A stretch of 64,000 bases of DNA, taken from assembly GCA_902628815.1 (NCBI GenBank), contig CACOOK010000002.1:1-64000 (forward strand), written 5' to 3'. Origin of the DNA: an uncultured Pelagibacteraceae bacterium. GTDB lineage: Bacteria > Pseudomonadota > Alphaproteobacteria > Pelagibacterales > Pelagibacteraceae. Positions 1 through 10,000 of the stretch are shown one piece after another; positions within the stretch are counted from its first letter, which is position 1, and each line of letters starts with the position of its first letter. The notes under the pieces are model-generated. The model had not been told where the DNA came from and made no database searches. It saw nothing but the letters and a program-made list of their open reading frames with translations. A program made the translations under genes and the position numbers.

Positions 1-1
1 A

Positions 2-1333
2 GAATATACAAATGAAGGTATCAGAACATTTTTACTATCAACAAGATTTTTATTTCAAAGTTTAGATAGAGTTAGGTTTTATGATTTGTCCGGACAGTTA
101 GTAGGAGATACTAATATTTTAGATCTTGACTCAGAAGTATTCTCCCGTTCAGACATAATTATACAAGAGTCTTTGAGTGGAGAAAAAAATTTCATCAAAA
201 CACCTAAAAAAAATTTATCTATTGAACCAGATACAATAAAAGACATAATAATTAACAGTTATACTAACGAAATAATGACAATGTCAGATACAATTAATAA
301 TAATTTTTTTGTCAATACACTCTCCAAAATAAATGTTCAAGACAGTGAAATAGGATTCATTTTAGTATCCGAACAAGCAAATGATATCTTAATAGCAGTT
401 AAAGAGAGAAAAGCTTTTATAATCAGAACTATGATAGCTGTAGCATTAGTAATTTTAATTTTTTCATTGTTCCTGAATAAATATATTCTTAAACCGATAG
501 GTATTCTTGTAAGTTTTAGCGATTCGATAAAAAATAAATCCGATCAAAATATCGATATAAAAAAAGTATTTATAAGAAATGATGAAATTGGAAAATTAAC
601 AAAATCAATAGACGAAATGACTAAAGAGCTTCAACAAAGAACCAATAGAGCAGAAACATTTTCTAATGACTTAGCGCATGAAATTAGGAACCCTTTAGCC
701 TCATTAAAAAGTGCATCCGAGTTACTTGATAAGACTACGCAAAAAAATGAGAGTGAAAAACTATTAAAAATAATTAATCACGATGTAGAGAGAATTGAGA
801 GGCTAATAACAGATTACTCTCAGATGTTAAAAGACGAAGCATCGTTATCTAGAGAAAAAATGAGTAAGATTAATCTTATTGAAATAATTAGTAACGTTGT
901 TGAAGATTTTAAACAAGATCTTCAAAATCAAAATAAAAAGATTGAAATTAAAATTATTCAAAAGATCAATTCAAAAAATGGAAAATATATTTTAGGGATT
1001 GAGAATAGGCTTGAGCAAGTTATTGCTAATTTACTTGATAATTCTATTTCATTTAGTAAAGATAATCAAAAAATAGAAATAGGAGTGGAAGAAACTACTA
1101 AAAATCTTGTTATGACAATAAAAGATGAAGGTCCAGGATTTTTAGAAACCTCGCCGCAAAAAATATTTAAGCGATTTTATAGTAATAGACCAAAAAGTTT
1201 TGGAAAACATTCAGGTTTAGGCTTAAATATCGTTAAAAATATCGTAGAATTACATAAAGGCACTGTGGCAGCTTCAAACCGAATAAATTCTAAAGGAGCC
1301 CAAGTAGAGGTATTGTTGCCAAAATTTTCTTAG
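2..1333 (+). CDS. ChvG-like sensor histidine kinase, 5'-truncated by window edge
   Basis: The reading frame is open from base 2, so the true start lies upstream; the TTG at 86 is only the first internal start codon. The visible part is the end of a periplasmic sensor region, one membrane segment (about bases 415-490), a HAMP linker, a HisKA domain with phospho-acceptor His in LAHEIRNP (base 677), and an HATPase_c domain with N box (NLLDNS), G1 (DEGPGF), F box (IFKRFYS) and G2 (GLGLNIV). It should autophosphorylate and pass phosphate to a response regulator, presumably encoded just upstream. The domain order and the alphaproteobacterial setting suggest the ChvG/ExoS family. The family call is good; the stimulus is unknown. 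Confidence 0.85.
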   Translation, partial: EYTNEGIRTFLLSTRFLFQSLDRVRFYDLSGQLVGDTNILDLDSEVFSRSDIIIQESLSGEKNFIKTPKKNLSIEPDTIKDIIINSYTNEIMTMSDTINNNFFVNTLSKINVQDSEIGFILVSEQANDILIAVKERKAFIIRTMIAVALVILIFSLFLNKYILKPIGILVSFSDSIKNKSDQNIDIKKVFIRNDEIGKLTKSIDEMTKELQQRTNRAETFSNDLAHEIRNPLASLKSASELLDKTTQKNESEKLLKIINHDVERIERLITDYSQMLKDEASLSREKMSKINLIEIISNVVEDFKQDLQNQNKKIEIKIIQKINSKNGKYILGIENRLEQVIANLLDNSISFSKDNQKIEIGVEETTKNLVMTIKDEGPGFLETSPQKIFKRFYSNRPKSFGKHSGLGLNIVKNIVELHKGTVAASNRINSKGAQVEVLLPKFS

Positions 1334-1342
1334 CAATGTTTC

Positions 1343-1371
1343 TTGATATGGATAGCTTATGTTGATATTAA
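1343..1371 (+). promoter_or_regulatory. Candidate promoter for ahcY
   Basis: TTGATA (1343-1348), a 17-base spacer and TATTAA (1366-1371) resemble a sigma-70 promoter. The predicted transcript start would fall within a few bases of the ahcY ATG at 1381, implying a leaderless or nearly leaderless mRNA. No Shine-Dalgarno sequence is visible there, which fits. This is a consensus match only. Confidence 0.4.
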
Positions 1372-1380
1372 CTTCCCAAA

Positions 1381-2670
1381 ATGGCTCAAGATTATAAAGT
1401 AAAAGACATAAAGTTATCTGATTTTGGAAGAAAAGAAATCTCGCTTGCTGAAACTGAGATGCCAGGGCTAATGGCGCTGAGAAAAGAGTATAAAGGTAAA
1501 AAACCCCTTAAAGGAGCCAAAATCTTAGGCTGCTTGCATATGACAATTCAAACTGCTGTCCTGATAGAAACTTTAGTTGAATTAGGTGCCGAGGTCAGAT
1601 GGTCATCATGTAATATTTTTTCAACCCAAGATCACGCAGCTGCAGCTATTGCAAAAGCTGGCATACCAGTTTTTGCATGGAAGGGCGAAACCGAGAAGGA
1701 GTACTGGTGGTGTGTTAAACAAACTATTGAGGGAAAAAAAGATTGGAAACCAAATTTGATTTTAGATGACGGTGGAGATTTAACAGGTTTAATGCATAAA
1801 GAATACAAAGATCTTTTAAAAGATGTAAAGGGAGTTTCAGAAGAAACTACAACGGGAGTTTTAGCTCTTAAAAAGATGGAGGAAAAAAAAGAATTACTTA
1901 TACCTGCTTTCAACGTAAATGACTCAGTAACAAAGTCCAAGTTTGATAATTTGTATGGATGTAGAGAAAGTTTAGTGGATGGAATAAAACGAGCTACCGA
2001 TGTAATGATGTCTGGCAAAGTTGCAATAGTTGCAGGTTTCGGAGATGTTGGTAAAGGAAGCGCAGCCTCCCTACGTCAAGCAGGAGCAAGAGTTTTAATA
2101 ACAGAAACAGATCCGATATGCGCTTTACAAGCTGCAATGGAAGGATATGAGGTGGTTTTAATGGAGGAAGCGATAAAAGAGGCAGATATAGTGGTAACAG
2201 CAACCGGAAATAAGGATATTGTGACTGCAGATCATATGAGAGAAATGAAAGACCGAGCTATATTGTGTAACATTGGTCATTTTGATAACGAAATTCAAGT
2301 TGAAGCTTTAAGAAACTACAAGTGGGATGAAATAAAACCTCAAGTTCACGAAATTGAGCTGCCTAGTAAAAAAAGAATTATTTTGTTAGCAGAAGGAAGA
2401 CTAGTAAATCTTGGATGTGCAACGGGACACCCTAGTTTTGTAATGAGTGCTTCATTTACGAATCAAGTTATAGCACAAATAGAGCTTTGGAATAATGCAG
2501 ATAAATATGAAAATAAAGTCTATGTGTTACCAAAACATTTAGATGAAAAAGTTGCTTTGTTACATTTAGAGAAAGTTGGGGCAAAATTAACTAAAATGTC
2601 TAAAGAACAAGCAGATTATATAAGCGTTAAACCATCAGGACCCTTTAAACCAGATACTTATCGCTACTAA
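1381..2670 (+). CDS. ahcY: Adenosylhomocysteinase (S-adenosyl-L-homocysteine hydrolase)
   Basis: Cytosolic NAD-dependent enzyme that splits S-adenosylhomocysteine into homocysteine and adenosine, clearing the product inhibitor of methyltransferases and feeding the methionine cycle. The 429 residues match the usual bacterial length. Seen: [11 protein letters not shown] near the N-terminus, LDDGGDLT, the SEETTTGV segment, the NAD-binding loop [10 protein letters not shown] (about residues 218-227), NIGHFDNEI, and the C-terminal Lys-Pro-rich tail ending in YRY. It lies 47 bases after the kinase gene and 10 bases before tsaE, so it may be the first gene of the tsaE-amgK-murU run. Start chosen at ATG 1381, where similarity begins. 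Confidence 0.97.
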   Translation: MAQDYKVKDIKLSDFGRKEISLAETEMPGLMALRKEYKGKKPLKGAKILGCLHMTIQTAVLIETLVELGAEVRWSSCNIFSTQDHAAAAIAKAGIPVFAWKGETEKEYWWCVKQTIEGKKDWKPNLILDDGGDLTGLMHKEYKDLLKDVKGVSEETTTGVLALKKMEEKKELLIPAFNVNDSVTKSKFDNLYGCRESLVDGIKRATDVMMSGKVAIVAGFGDVGKGSAASLRQAGARVLITETDPICALQAAMEGYEVVLMEEAIKEADIVVTATGNKDIVTADHMREMKDRAILCNIGHFDNEIQVEALRNYKWDEIKPQVHEIELPSKKRIILLAEGRLVNLGCATGHPSFVMSASFTNQVIAQIELWNNADKYENKVYVLPKHLDEKVALLHLEKVGAKLTKMSKEQADYISVKPSGPFKPDTYRY

Positions 2671-2680
2671 ACAGTAGCTA

Positions 2681-3130
2681 ATGATTGTAAAATCTTTAGA
2701 TCAACTCAATTCATTATCACGCAAAGTGGCTGACCAGCTAATTAAGAATGATTGTATATTTTTAATAGGAGAAATCGGGGTTGGTAAAACAACTTTTACA
2801 AGATATCTAATAAATTATTTACAAGAAAAAAATAGAGAAGAGATAACAGAAGTTTTAAGCCCTACTTTTAACCTACTTTATGAGTATGATTTAAAGAATT
2901 TTAAAATTATGCATTACGATCTTTACAGAATAAGAGACGAAAAAGAATTGAAACATTTAGGTATTTTTTCAGATAAGCAAGATACTATTAAGATTATTGA
3001 ATGGCCTCAACTTATCAATATTCCATCATTGGATAAATTAGAAATATACATAGACTATGTTAAAAATGAGTATGAAAGAGAGGTAAAATTCAAAGGCTCT
3101 GGAAAATGGAAAATTTTAAATGAATTATAA
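2681..3130 (+). CDS. tsaE: tRNA threonylcarbamoyladenosine biosynthesis ATPase TsaE
   Basis: P-loop protein that works with TsaB and TsaD to make the t6A modification at A37 of ANN-decoding tRNAs. Its 149 residues are typical. Seen: Walker A GEIGVGKTT (about residues 30-38), the SPTFNLLYEY segment, HYDLYRI in the central region, and the acidic-aromatic IIEWPQ motif. It overlaps the next kinase gene by 11 bases. The order tsaE, then AmgK-like kinase, then MurU-like nucleotidyltransferase is a recurrent proteobacterial cluster, which supports all three assignments. Confidence 0.93.
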   Translation: MIVKSLDQLNSLSRKVADQLIKNDCIFLIGEIGVGKTTFTRYLINYLQEKNREEITEVLSPTFNLLYEYDLKNFKIMHYDLYRIRDEKELKHLGIFSDKQDTIKIIEWPQLINIPSLDKLEIYIDYVKNEYEREVKFKGSGKWKILNEL

Positions 3131-4082
3131 ACTTAAAAAAATTTCAGGAGATGCATCATTTAGAGAATTTTATAGATTAAAAAAAGGAAGTAATACGTCA
3201 ATTATAGTAAGAGCTAAAAAAGAAAAATTTAAAAATTTAATTACTTATATGGCAGTTAATAATATTTTATCAAAATATAAAATTCACGCACCACGATTAA
3301 TCACCAACCATTACAAGCATAATGTTATGGAGATAACCGATTTAGGTGAAAAATCTTTTCATAGCTTAATAATTAAAAAGAAAAATAAATTTAATGATTA
3401 TAAAAATCTAATTAAGATTATTATAAAACTACAAAATATAAAACTGAATCGAAATTATCGTTTAGGAAAATTTAAAGTTAATTTTCAAAATTATTCTATT
3501 AAAAACCTTCACAAAGAATCTGATTTATTTTTTGATTGGTATTTAAAGTATTGTTTTAAAAGTTCAAAGCTTAAAAAAATTAAAAATATTCTTAAGAAAG
3601 AACTAACAAAAATATACAAAAAACTTTATTTTAAAAATAATGTTTTTGTACATAGAGATTTCCATGTATCAAATATAATGGTAAATAAAAATAAATTTGG
3701 TTTGATTGATAGCCAGGATGCGATAATTGGAAATCCATTATATGATGTTGCTTCATTAATTGATGATGTGAGAATAAAACTACCTATAAATTTGCAAAAT
3801 CGATTATTTGATTTTTATTATATCAAGTCAAAATTTAAAAAAGAGAAATATCGAAATCTTAAAAATGACTTTGAGATATTATCTGTTCAAAGAAACTTAA
3901 AAATTTTAGGTATATTCGTGAGACTTTTGAAAAGAGATGGTAAATCTAACTATCTTAAATATTTACCTCATACATGGAATTTGATTCAAACGCGTCTTAA
4001 AAATCCTGTTTTTAAGGATTTCAATTTAATGTTAAAAAAATACTTAAATATTCAAAAACTCAAAAAAATAAATAATTTATGA
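3120..4082 (+). CDS. amgK: Aminoglycoside-phosphotransferase-fold sugar kinase, AmgK-like
   Basis: Probable anomeric N-acetylmuramate/N-acetylglucosamine kinase of the cell-wall recycling bypass, making MurNAc-1-phosphate for the next enzyme. Seen: Gly-Asp-Ala-Ser-x-Arg at the N-terminus (GDASFREFYR), the catalytic Brenner-type motif HRDFHVSNIM (about residues 178-187) and the metal-binding DSQDA segment followed by YDVASLIDD, as in AmgK proteins. The reading frame is very Lys/Asn-rich. It overlaps tsaE upstream and murU downstream (4 bases), so the three are probably translated together. The substrate is inferred from family and context; another small-molecule kinase role is possible. Confidence 0.78.
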   Translation: MNYKLKKISGDASFREFYRLKKGSNTSIIVRAKKEKFKNLITYMAVNNILSKYKIHAPRLITNHYKHNVMEITDLGEKSFHSLIIKKKNKFNDYKNLIKIIIKLQNIKLNRNYRLGKFKVNFQNYSIKNLHKESDLFFDWYLKYCFKSSKLKKIKNILKKELTKIYKKLYFKNNVFVHRDFHVSNIMVNKNKFGLIDSQDAIIGNPLYDVASLIDDVRIKLPINLQNRLFDFYYIKSKFKKEKYRNLKNDFEILSVQRNLKILGIFVRLLKRDGKSNYLKYLPHTWNLIQTRLKNPVFKDFNLMLKKYLNIQKLKKINNL

Positions 4083-4777
4083 AAATTAAACACGGGATGA
4101 TATTAGCTGCTGGCTTAGGAAAAAGAATGCAGCCTCTTACTAATGAAATACCAAAACCTTTGCTAGAAATAGGCGGTGTCACGCTTCTTGAAAGAGCAAT
4201 TAATCTTTTAACAAATCATGGTGTAGAAGAAATCAGTGTTAATATTCATCACCTTGGTCACCAAATTGAAAAATTTGTCTCGAATTTTAAATCACATGTT
4301 AAAATTAAGATATCAAGTGAAAAGGATTTATTACTAGATACCGGTGGCGGGGTAAAAAAGGCAACTAAAGAATTTAAAAACAATCCTTTTTTTGTAATTA
4401 ATCCCGACACACTATGGAGTGATAAATATTATGAGGAAGTTCAATCTTTGGAAAAGGAATATTTCAATAATAAAAAACCATGTTTATTGTTGGTTAAAAG
4501 AGAATTATCTTTAGATAATTCTTTTAAAGGTGATTTTAATTTAAATAATAGTTTAGTTTCGAAAAATCAAAATAATTTATATATATATACTGGTCTTCAA
4601 ATAATAAAGAGTGGACACCTAGACTTTTTTGACAAAGATATTTTCTCTATGAATGATGTATGGACAAAATTGATTAGTGAAAATAACCTTAGTGGAATAG
4701 AAAGTAATCAAAAATTTTATCACTTAAACACTCTGGAAATGTTTGAAAAAATTTCCTCTTTAAGCACTATTGATTAA
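4079..4777 (+). CDS. murU: Nucleotidyltransferase, MurU-like (N-acetylmuramate-1-phosphate uridylyltransferase)
   Basis: NTP_transferase-fold protein of 232 residues. Seen: the nucleotide-binding signature LAAGLGKRM (residues 9-17), PKPLLEIGG with the conserved Lys, a DTGGG segment, and NPDTLW with metal-binding Asp. MurU joins UTP and MurNAc-1-phosphate to give UDP-MurNAc, bypassing de novo synthesis and so the fosfomycin target MurA. The overlap with the AmgK-like gene is the main reason to prefer MurU over general glucose-1-phosphate nucleotidyltransferases. Its end overlaps the convergent gpmA by 11 bases. Confidence 0.8.
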   Translation: MKIKHGMILAAGLGKRMQPLTNEIPKPLLEIGGVTLLERAINLLTNHGVEEISVNIHHLGHQIEKFVSNFKSHVKIKISSEKDLLLDTGGGVKKATKEFKNNPFFVINPDTLWSDKYYEEVQSLEKEYFNNKKPCLLLVKRELSLDNSFKGDFNLNNSLVSKNQNNLYIYTGLQIIKSGHLDFFDKDIFSMNDVWTKLISENNLSGIESNQKFYHLNTLEMFEKISSLSTID

Positions 4778-5486
4778 AAACTATATCTTTAGCTCTTGAT
4801 TTATCTAGATAGTAGTATTTTTGAATTTTTAATTTGTTATCAAATTCAATGACCATTGGATTTCCTGTAGGAATCTCAAGTTCATTTATTTTTGTATCTG
4901 AAATCTCAAATAAATATTTACATAAAGCTCTCAATGAATTTCCATGGGCAGAAATCAAAATATTACATTCGCTTTTCAAATTTTTTTTAATTTCAGCATC
5001 GAAGAAAGGAACTACTCTATCATATGTATTCTTTAAAGACTCCGTTAAAGGAATTTTATCTCTTGGAATTCCATCGTTTAGAGGACTAAAGTTAGCAAGG
5101 AAATTACTATCTTTGGCCATGATAGGAGGCGCTATATCCCAAGATCTTCTGTATTTTTTAAATTGATCTTCACCAATTTTCTTTTTTGTTTCCTCTTTGT
5201 TTAATCCCGTTAAAGACCCATAATGTCTCTCATTTAACTCCCAAGCAGTATTAAACTTCATAGGTGAACTTAGTATTTTTAAAATAATAGTTAATGTCTC
5301 AATAGCTCTCTTAAGATAAGAAGTATAACTGATATCTATTCTTATATTTAATTTCTTCAGTAATTCTCCCGATTTTTTAGCTTCTTCCTTACCCTTATCT
5401 GACAGATCAACATCTACCCAACCAGTGAATTTATTTTCAGCATTCCAGACGCTCTGACCGTGTCTTGTTAAGATAAGTTTACTCAT
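4767..5486 (-). CDS. gpmA: 2,3-bisphosphoglycerate-dependent phosphoglycerate mutase
   Basis: Glycolytic and gluconeogenic enzyme interconverting 3- and 2-phosphoglycerate. Seen: the phosphohistidine motif LTRHGQSVWN at residues 6-15, FTGWVDVDLS, the LNERHYGSLTGLNK block typical of the cofactor-dependent mutase rather than generic histidine phosphatases, and the second catalytic His in SAHGNSLRA. Length 239 is near the usual 230-250. It is transcribed alone, convergent with murU and divergent from the VanZ-like gene 36 bases away. Confidence 0.95.
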   Translation of the reverse strand: MSKLILTRHGQSVWNAENKFTGWVDVDLSDKGKEEAKKSGELLKKLNIRIDISYTSYLKRAIETLTIILKILSSPMKFNTAWELNERHYGSLTGLNKEETKKKIGEDQFKKYRRSWDIAPPIMAKDSNFLANFSPLNDGIPRDKIPLTESLKNTYDRVVPFFDAEIKKNLKSECNILISAHGNSLRALCKYLFEISDTKINELEIPTGNPMVIEFDNKLKIQKYYYLDKSRAKDIVFNQ

Positions 5487-5522
5487 ATAAGTTAAAGTAT
5501 TATGTACTATACTAAAATCTAA

Positions 5523-5915
5523 ATGAAAAATAATACTTTCTCTATTATAAGATATCTATTCTATTTTTCATTAATAATTCTACTAATTTTATATTTGTTC
5601 CCAGGAAGTCTACTTGGCTACATTCTTTATGGTAACTTAGGAAGACAACCTGATTTTATATCAAATCCAATAGGCACTTCTATTAATCATTTAATATTCT
5701 TTTTCTATTTAAGTATTTTAGGTTTTATATTTCGAAGTAATCAAAAAAAATTTATTAATAGTTTTTCTTTTTTGTTTTTGACTTCAATAATTTTCGAATT
5801 ATCACATTATTTTATTCCTAATAGAGCATTTGAGCTTAACGACTTATATGCTAATAGCTTGGGTGTATTATTGGCTTTTCTTATGTTAAAATTTTTTAAG
5901 AAAATTAAGAACTAA
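5523..5915 (+). CDS. VanZ-like small membrane protein
   Basis: A 130-residue protein with four hydrophobic segments (roughly residues 8-30, 48-65, 74-92 and 108-125). The layout, the short polar loop and the FELSHYFIPNRAFELNDLYANSLG segment resemble VanZ-like family proteins, whose conserved acidic and Asn residues lie before the last helix. The biochemical role of these proteins is unknown in most bacteria. It ends one base before the nuclease gene, so the two are probably co-transcribed. TATACT at 5508-5513 lies ten bases upstream of the ATG, a possible -10 element with almost no leader. Confidence 0.6.
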   Translation: MKNNTFSIIRYLFYFSLIILLILYLFPGSLLGYILYGNLGRQPDFISNPIGTSINHLIFFFYLSILGFIFRSNQKKFINSFSFLFLTSIIFELSHYFIPNRAFELNDLYANSLGVLLAFLMLKFFKKIKN

Positions 5916-6413
5916 ATGTCTTTACGTATTATAATTTTATTTTTAATTTTTTTTTCTAATACTATAGCAGGTGAAATATCTGGAGTTCCAAAAATTATAG
6001 ATGGAGATACAGTTCATATAAATGATTTTAAATTTAGACTTGAAGGTATAGATGCTCCAGAAATGAGACAACAATGTAAAAAAGAGTCCTTAAAAATTTC
6101 TTCTATAATTGGTTTCACATTTTACAAAGATTATAACTGTGGGAAAGTTTCAAAAGAAAAATTAATAAGCAAAATTAATGGATCAAAAATAAAATGTATA
6201 TTTGCAAATAAAGATAGATATAAAAGGTACATTGCCACATGCTTTAGGGGTAAAATAAATTTAAATCAGTGGATGGTCAGAAATGGTTTCGCAATAGCAT
6301 ATAGAAGATACTCAAAAAAATATGTACTAGATGAAGATTATGCTAAAGAAAACAAATTAGGATTATGGCAAGGAAAGTTTGTGAATCCAGAAAAATGGAG
6401 AAAGCTAAATTAA
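5916..6413 (+). CDS. Secreted thermonuclease-family (SNase-like) protein
   Basis: 165 residues with an N-terminal signal peptide (hydrophobic residues 3-18, likely cleaved after about 18), followed by one staphylococcal-nuclease OB-fold domain. Seen: KIIDGDTVHI, FRLEGIDAPE with catalytic-type Arg and Asp, a DRYKRYIATC segment with the second Arg, and the closing GLWQGKFVNPEKWR typical of this family. It should cut extracellular or periplasmic nucleic acid, perhaps for phosphate and nucleoside scavenging. Four Cys residues could form disulfides, consistent with export. Start ATG directly follows the VanZ-like stop. Confidence 0.82.
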   Translation: MSLRIIILFLIFFSNTIAGEISGVPKIIDGDTVHINDFKFRLEGIDAPEMRQQCKKESLKISSIIGFTFYKDYNCGKVSKEKLISKINGSKIKCIFANKDRYKRYIATCFRGKINLNQWMVRNGFAIAYRRYSKKYVLDEDYAKENKLGLWQGKFVNPEKWRKLN

Positions 6414-6433
6414 TTTCTAGTATAAACTATTAA

Positions 6434-7033
6434 GTGATTCATTTTAAAAAAAAAACATTAATTCTAACACTTTTTATTTTAGGCGCTTGTTCGTCAATTC
6501 CAAAAAACACACAAAATAGTTGTGCTATCTTTGAAGAGAGATATTTGTGGTATAAACATTCCAAGGCTTCCTATGAAAAATGGGGAGCACCAATCCATTT
6601 ACAACTAGCTTTTGTTAAAAAAGAAAGTGACTTTAATTGGCTTGCAAAACCACCAAGAACTAAATTATTTAAAATAATACCATTTAAAAGACCTTCATCC
6701 TCGTTTGGATATTCTCAAGCTGTAAAGGGTACCTGGGAACAATATAAAAGAGAGACAAATAATCCACTTGCTACAAGAGCAAGATTTAAAGACTCGGTTG
6801 ATTTTATAGGATGGTACATACATAAAACTAACGAAATATTAAAAATTTCAAAAAAAGATCCTTATCGACAATATTTAGCTTATTACAAAGGTTGGGGAGA
6901 TTATAAAAATTATTCAAAAGACAAAAAGGCTATTATATACGCTAAGTCAGTTAAGGATATGGCAAGAAAATATAGAAAGCAATTAACGCTTTGTAAAAAA
7001 AATCTAGATAAAAATAAATATATTATTTTTTAA
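6434..7033 (+). CDS. SLT-domain lipoprotein (putative lytic transglycosylase)
   Basis: 199 residues beginning at GTG 6434. The N-terminus is a lipoprotein signal with lipobox LGAC (Cys at about residue 19). The rest resembles the goose-lysozyme/SLT fold: AFVKKESDF carries the likely catalytic Glu, SSSFGYSQAVKGTW matches the second conserved block, and YLAYYKGWGDY the third. It probably trims peptidoglycan at the envelope, attached to the outer membrane. Upstream neighbours are also envelope or secreted proteins. The 3' end overlaps the convergent RND pump gene by 11 bases. The enzyme activity is inferred from motifs only. Confidence 0.72.
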   Translation: MIHFKKKTLILTLFILGACSSIPKNTQNSCAIFEERYLWYKHSKASYEKWGAPIHLQLAFVKKESDFNWLAKPPRTKLFKIIPFKRPSSSFGYSQAVKGTWEQYKRETNNPLATRARFKDSVDFIGWYIHKTNEILKISKKDPYRQYLAYYKGWGDYKNYSKDKKAIIYAKSVKDMARKYRKQLTLCKKNLDKNKYIIF

Positions 7034-10000
7034 GTTGTTTCTTTAATTCAATTTCAACAGCATCAATCCTCTTAGTTCCTCTCCCAACAATTGTGTAAAC
7101 AGTAGGAATTACATAAAGGGTAAAAAAAGTTGAGAATAACATTCCACTAAAAATTGTTATACCAACAGTCAAACGACTTGCTGCGCCTGGTCCTGAACCA
7201 AGAATAAGTGGCAAAACTCCAATAATTGTTGAAATGCTTGTCATAAGAATAGGTCTTAATCTAATCGCTGCTGCTTCAAAAACTGCTACCTCTAAATTTT
7301 TTCCTTCTTTTCTAAGCTGGTTAGCAAATTCTACAATCAGTATTCCATTTTTTGCAGATAAACCAATTAAAATGATTAGTGCAATTTGACTATAAACATT
7401 TAAAGATGAACCAACCACTAAAAGACCGATTAAACCTCCAAGAATAGCCATAGGAACTGTTAACATAATTGTTAGTGGATGCCTCCAGCTTTCAAACTGA
7501 GCACTCATGGCCAGGTATGCCGTAATTAATGCCAAAGCAAATATTAAATAAAGTTCAGTGTTTGTTTTTTTATATTCTTCACTCTCACCTTTATAAGCAA
7601 TTTTTGCTTGAGGTGTATTTTGTTCTACAACACCTACTAAAAACTTAAGGGCCTCGTCTAGCGAATAGTCCCCAACAAGCCTTGCTGAGATTGTGACTGC
7701 TTTTTGTCTATTGTATCTTGCTAAAAAAGGAGATTGCCCTTCTTCATCATAAGTGACTAAGTTTGAAACTGACACAAGTTTTCCATTATTTTTAGATCTT
7801 ACAAAAACTTTGCTTATACTGTCTGGCTCCTGCCTATCTTTGATGTCGCCTTGCAAAATTATAGAATATTCTTTTCCATCTCTGGTAAAATTTGTAACTT
7901 TTTTTGATCCAAAAATTGTCTCAATAGTTTTACCTATATCTTCTGTTGAGACTCCAAGATCTGCTGCTTTTTTTTGGTCTATTTTTACATTTAATTGAGG
8001 TTTATTTAGATCAAAATCATCTTGAATAGAAGTAAGTCCAGGATTTTTTCTCGCTTCTTTTTTAATTATCTCCTTCCACTCAATCAATTGTCCATATGTA
8101 TTACCTAAAACAACAAATTGAACTGGGCTTTCTATTCCTCCAGTTCTTATTCCTTGAGGCATAATTGGGAAAGCCAACACGCCTGGAACTCTTGAAATTT
8201 TTCCAAAAGACTCCCTCATTATCTCAACTCCATGACGATCTCTTTTAGCCCAAGGTTCCAAAAGAACAATTATAAAACCACTGTTTACTTGTTTAGCAGA
8301 TTTTCCAAAACCAGGTACACGCATAATTAATTTTCTATATTCACCATTACCTACATTCGGAAGTAATAATTCTTCTATTTCCTCTGCTCGATCTTTAGTA
8401 AAATTAAAACCAGATCCTTGCGGAGCTTTTACAATTACAAAAAAGGCACCCCTATCTTCTGGTGCAATTAATTCTTTTTTAGCAAAATTAAAAAAGAATA
8501 CTGTAAGAGCAAGTGTTCCCAACAAAAAAATTGTTATTGTTTTTCTTTTCTTAATCCAATTTAATAATGAGACTTTATAAAGGTAAGTAAGATCTTTTAA
8601 AAATTTTTCGAATTTTGAAACTATTTTAGATTTTTGCATATTTTTTTGTAAAAATTTACTGGCTAACATTGGACTTAATGATAGCGCAACAAAACTAGAA
8701 ATAATAACAGCTGACGCAAGTGTGATCGCTGTTTGTGTAAAAAGTACCCCTGTAATTCCTTTTATAAAAATTAAAGGAACAAATACGGCTACCAAAACAA
8801 CAGTCGTAGCTATAATTGCAAAAGATACTTGTTTTGCACCTTTGTATGCTGCAACTAATGGTGTATCTCCTAATTCTATTCTCCTAACTATGTTTTCAAG
8901 CATAACGATTGCATCATCGACTACAATCCCAATAGCGAGAACTAGAGCCATCAAGGTAAAAAGATTTATTGAAAAATCAAAAATATAAATTGATAAAAAA
9001 GTTGAAATTAATGAAACGGGCAAAGCTATTAAAGGAACAATTAAAGCTCTAATATTTCCTAAAAATAAATAAATAATAATGGTAACCAGAATTAGTGCTA
9101 TGATCAGAGTTTTATAAACTTCTTTGATAGCTGACTTAATATAATTACTTCTATCAAATGACACTTCCAAAGTAGTTCCTGGTGGCAAGCTAGGTTTTAA
9201 TTCTTGTATTTTTTTTTTGATACCATTAGCTACAGCTATAGTATTTGCATCCGATTGTTGATATATTCCTATTCCTACAACTTGCTTTCCGTTACCTTTA
9301 AATAAAGTTCTTGTGGATTCTGCACCTAGTTCAATTCTTGAAACATCGGATAGTGTAATTATTGATCCATCTTTAGCTCTTTTAAGCGGAAGATTTTTAT
9401 AATTATCTAATTCATTATAAGCTTTATCGAGTTTAATGGTCAAATCGATATCTTTTGACTCAATTCGACCAGCTGGGAACTCAGTATTTTCTCTTCGAAG
9501 TACTGTCTCAACTTCTTGAGTAGTAAGATCTCTTGCAGCCAAAGCTATTGGATCCAACCAAACTCTAAGTGAAAGCTCTCTTTGACCACCGAGGCGTACT
9601 CTTCCTACACCATCAACAGTAGAGAAAGTATCAGTTAAATATCTATCGGCGTAATCAGTTAATTCTAAGTCAGTCATTATTTCAGAGTTAAAAGATAACC
9701 ACATAGTAGTTCTCATACCTGCACCTTGTTTGAAAATTTCAGGTTGTTCCGCACCCTCAGGTAAATTATCCAGCACTCTAGATACAGAGCTTCTTACATC
9801 GTTAGCAACGTCATCTAAGTCCAAACTCGTCTCAAATGTGAGTGTTATCCTTGAACTTTCATCTTCACTAAACGAATCTATCGTTTCTAGCCCAGGTGTT
9901 CCTCCAACAAAATCTTCAATTTTTTGAGTAATTTGAGTATCAACAATTTCCGCTGATGCACCTCTATACTCAGTTTGAACAGTTACTATAGGAGGCTGAA

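Noticed and set aside
1632-2203. Two open frames on the minus strand inside ahcY
   Set aside because: They lie wholly inside a strongly conserved gene on the other strand, have Leu/Ser-rich compositions typical of antisense reading, and match no family.
8722-8988. Plus-strand frame inside the RND pump gene
   Set aside because: Antisense to conserved pump helices; Thr/Ile-rich, no ribosome site.
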